Of a stretch of DNA of 64,000 nt, positions 61,501-64,000 are shown piece after piece. Source of the DNA: Umbelopsis isabellina. Lineage: Eukaryota > Mucoromycota > Umbelopsidomycetes > Umbelopsidales > Umbelopsidaceae. Below the pieces are notes generated by a model, which was given only the letters and a program-made list of their open reading frames with translations, was not told the origin of the DNA and did not search any database. The position numbers were made by a program, and so were the translations under genes. The DNA lies in NCBI GenBank assembly GCA_016758905.1, contig JAEPQZ010000009.1:992001-1056000 (forward strand). Direction: 5' to 3'. Numbering within the stretch: position 1 is the stretch's first letter; each line of letters opens with the position of its first letter.

Positions 61501-63029
61501 CTATTCAGACGCGGCAGCTTCAGCTTCAGTCAGCTCGATTTTCTTGCCCTTGCCACCCTTGCCACCTTTGCTACCTCTGCCTCCCTTGGCAGCCTTCTTC
61601 TTTTTGAGTTCTGCTGCCTCTTCAGCGGCTTCGTCGGCAGCCTCTTTGGCAGCTTCATAGGCGTTAGCTTTGTCAGTAAGCAGTTTACCGGCTTCTTTGT
61701 TATAAATTCTCCTGAAAATCCAAATTTCATTGGTTGCAGTGCTGACACTGAGGATGCGACCGTCACGATCGAATGCCATGCTAGTGGGAGACACGCACGA
61801 GTTACCGGCTCCACAGCCAGAGAGGTCACTCTGTCCAAAAAGAGTTTCAGGTGCTCCCATTGGTGCATGGGCCAAATCACTATATGGGATATGGATAATA
61901 CCAGCATTGGGAGCAGCGAGGAAAGCATGGTCTGTCCAGCGGCAGGGCATACCGTCTGTGGTTCCCATGGTCTCCGGATCACCAACTGAGCAACCTAGGC
62001 CACGATAAAACTTGATATCGCTGGTCTTAGTTCCTAAAGCAATAGTTGTGTTCTCACTAGCAGTAATGTCGAAAAGAGAGAGTTGTTCATAGTCTCCCAC
62101 TAGACGAAAAGGTCAGCTATGATACTTGAATGTACTGAAGCATCAAAAATACGAAGTAAAAAAGCTTACTGATGCTTGTTCCCCATATTTTGCCTTGGGT
62201 ATCGTATGCCAAAGGACCAGCACCATTGGCCGACGCAGCTGTGAATTGCTACAAACATTAAAATATCCGATTAATACATTGTTGTATGTCAAAAGATGAG
62301 AAGATTGTAATGACCACTTACCGCTCCAGCATTTTCATAATCGTATCCGTCTTGAGGTACTTTAGACACATCATAACGTCTCACTTGTGTGCCTCCGTTC
62401 TGAGCTTGGCTGAAGCCCTTAGGGATGAAAAGATTGCCTCGAGGGTCAATAGTGATGGGCAGACCCTGTTCACCAATATTTCTGACCACTATCTCCGGCT
62501 GTGTGCTCAACTGAGAATGTTGTCCTGGAGAATATTTAAATCTGACCACTGCATCACCAGTAGTAACGTACAAATGTTCACGGAAAGCAATTAGACCTTC
62601 TCTAAGAGGAGCGGCCCCTAGTATGGAGCCATTCAAAACGAGCTGCTTGTCTACGTTTCCACAAGCATCTTCTCGGAGGGAATAGATCGAGTTGTCTGCT
62701 CCGGAAAGTACCAAGAAGTGATTGGCATCGTCAACAGCAATGCTTCGGGGATTTTCGATGTTGGTGAGAACAACTGCTTCGTATCCTGGAATAGCCGTGA
62801 CAGGGTTTGATGGTTGGATAACGGGAGCTGGATTACAGTTTTTTGGCTTTTCATGCTTTGTTGGCGGTGCTGCTCCAACTGCTGTGGCATCTGGGAGAGT
62901 TGAAGCTTCTTCAGCAGGAGGCGCGGCAGCAACAGCTGCGTCGTCTGAAGCAGTTGTATCTTCTTGAGCGACAACGAATGATATGGCGAGCGTCAATAAC
63001 AACGCTTTTCTGATACTTAAAATTGCCAT
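61501..63029 (-). CDS. Secreted sorbosone-dehydrogenase-like beta-propeller protein
   Basis: Exons 62322-63029, 62170-62248 and 61501-62099, 461 residues. An N-terminal signal peptide (MAILSIRKALLLTLAISFVVA, with VAQ as probable cleavage site) is followed by an Ala/Pro/Glu-rich segment (about 22-58). The remainder reads as the propeller of the glucose/sorbosone dehydrogenase-like family (PGYEAVVLTNIENPRSIAVD, GEQGLPITIDPRGNLFIPKG, PTSMAFDRDGRILSVS). These use PQQ or act as aldose or lactone enzymes in relatives, but no catalytic assignment is possible here. The last 65 or so residues form an unusual tail, first Ala/Glu-rich (probably helical) then Lys/Gly-rich (KGGKGGKGKK) and acidic at the end. 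The start is the only ATG before the signal peptide. Confidence 0.85.
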
Positions 63030-63428
63030 GGTTTTGGTAAAATATTTCGTGCTGTTCAGAGAATTGCTTTCACTTTTATATATGATATATTCTTATTTTA
63101 CTTATATTCGGTCTTGATAGAAATCGGTCGTTCTAATTTCTATTTGATATCATTCTCAACTTGCTCAACAAATAACATTAATAAACTAACAACAATCGAA
63201 TTCTATTAGAACTTAGTTGTTTTACCCAATACGCTATAAACTTTTAAGAACTGACATAGAGCACACTATTTGCTTTTACGGTAGTACTTGCAAGTCAGTA
63301 TGTTCTCTGAACAAAAATCAGTTACCATATATAGAAATTCGAGTCACGTGAGAGCGAATAGGTAGCCCTTTCATACAGTGCATCGATGGCTGCGGCAGTG
63401 AACTTCCTCTTACTTTCAGAACTCAAAG
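63030..63428. other. Divergent promoter region propeller protein/eS30
   Basis: 399 bases between divergent starts. AT-rich, with a CACGTG-like motif (TCACGTGA) at about 63343-63350. E-box-type sites are common in ribosomal protein promoters but I cannot claim use here. Confidence 0.5.
63343..63350. promoter_or_regulatory. E-box-like palindrome TCACGTGA
   Basis: TCACGTGA lies about 80 bases upstream of the eS30 ATG. It is the core bound by bHLH factors such as Cbf1. Single copy, so weak evidence of function. Confidence 0.35.
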
Positions 63429-64000
63429 ATGGTAAGAATTTACATCCATCCTGCATCCATCCATCGACAGCTATCTACGAATATATCACTAACGCCATGT
63501 ATCGAAATTTAGGGTAAAGTACACGGTTCCCTCGCTCGTGCCGGTAAGGTCAAGTCTCAGACCCCCAAGGTTGCTAAGCAAGAAAAGAAGAAGCCCGTTG
63601 TTGGCCGTGCCAAGAAGAGAATTATCTACAAGTACGTAGGAGTAATTTATTGATACATGTATGATCGAGCGTAAGACATAGGACGGAAAAGTTGAAATCG
63701 ACTACGATGTGCTACAACTCGTCAAAATTAGGCGTTATGAAAGGTTGGAAATTGAAAAGAATTTCGAAATTACAAACCGTCTCAACAAATCTTCATGAGC
63801 ACACAATATTCGCACTATGTTCTGACGCCCGCCGCCCAGACGATTGCAATCACAACCGCAAAAGTGGTAGCAACAACATATCAATAGTTTCAGTTTTTAA
63901 AAGTGTACAATTCATACATTACGCAACTGCTCACACCGTTATGCACGCTCGACCAATCTGTGTGAAATAGATTTGCAAAGTAATTATCGCAACATGCTAA
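63429..64000 (+). CDS. RPS30: 40S ribosomal protein eS30, 3' end outside window
   Basis: Exons 63429-63431 (ATG only) and 63513-63631 are inside the window; the remainder lies beyond the right edge. The first exon ends directly before GTAAGA, and the second opens GGTAAAGTACACGG, giving [20 protein letters not shown], the exact family start, then KVAKQEKKK and GRAKKRIIY. Small very basic protein of the 40S subunit. In fungi it is usually not fused to a ubiquitin-like domain, and none is seen here. The conserved C-terminal RRFVN and GGKR segment was not found in the 369 bases after the second exon, so the second intron should extend past position 64000. The donor there is GTACGT. Confidence 0.93.

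Overview
The window is nuclear DNA of a fungus. It is AT-rich between genes and intron-rich, with mostly short introns (about 50-150 bp) bounded by GTAAGT-like donors and TAG/CAG acceptors, sometimes with a TACTAAC-like branch site. Gene content is ordinary eukaryotic housekeeping plus fungal families: PDR-type ABC transporters, GPI-anchored fasciclin protein, fungal type I fatty acid synthase, QCR8, VTS1 and APD1-like. The gene set, the fused fatty acid synthase and the compact introns suggest an early-diverging fungus, probably Mucoromycota. That assignment is inference, not something I could search.

Layout. Positions 1-11842 (minus) hold a single-chain beta-alpha fatty acid synthase, cut by the left edge before its phosphopantetheinyl transferase domain. 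Then come four minus-strand genes: an NSUN4-like RNA methyltransferase, peptidyl-tRNA hydrolase, an LrgA-LrgB fusion membrane protein and an Apd1-like iron-sulfur protein. Positions 20.7-27.0 kb (plus) hold an ING-family PHD protein, a FAR1-type transcription factor with a glutamine tract, and ribosomal protein eL29. VTS1 and a peroxisomal enoyl-CoA hydratase follow on minus, then complex I NDUFS3 and a small membrane protein on plus. A kinase-like protein that has only the C-lobe and complex III QCR8 are on minus, and an SLC35/TPT sugar transporter on plus. Positions 41.5-52.3 kb hold two tandem PDR-type ABC transporters (minus). Then DAHP synthase, Rab GDI, PDCD5 and a fasciclin protein (plus), a secreted beta-propeller protein (minus) and the first part of ribosomal protein eS30 (plus), cut by the right edge.

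The genes do not form one pathway. Local themes are lipid metabolism (FAS, hydratase), mitochondrial function (NSUN4, PTH, NDUFS3, QCR8), RNA and protein synthesis (eL29, eS30, VTS1) and export (ABC pair). I rebuilt about 60 introns by reading frame and family conservation. Three are GC-AG introns, all with the donor GCAAGT. Two genes (GDI and eS30) appear to have a first coding exon consisting only of ATG.

I found no transposon, viral remnant, CRISPR array, tRNA or rRNA gene. I did not find a clearly new multi-gene system. The most interesting items are the GC-AG introns, the ATG-only exons, the C-lobe-only kinase-like protein, the LrgA-LrgB fusion, and a possible small ORF that overlaps the ING start codon.
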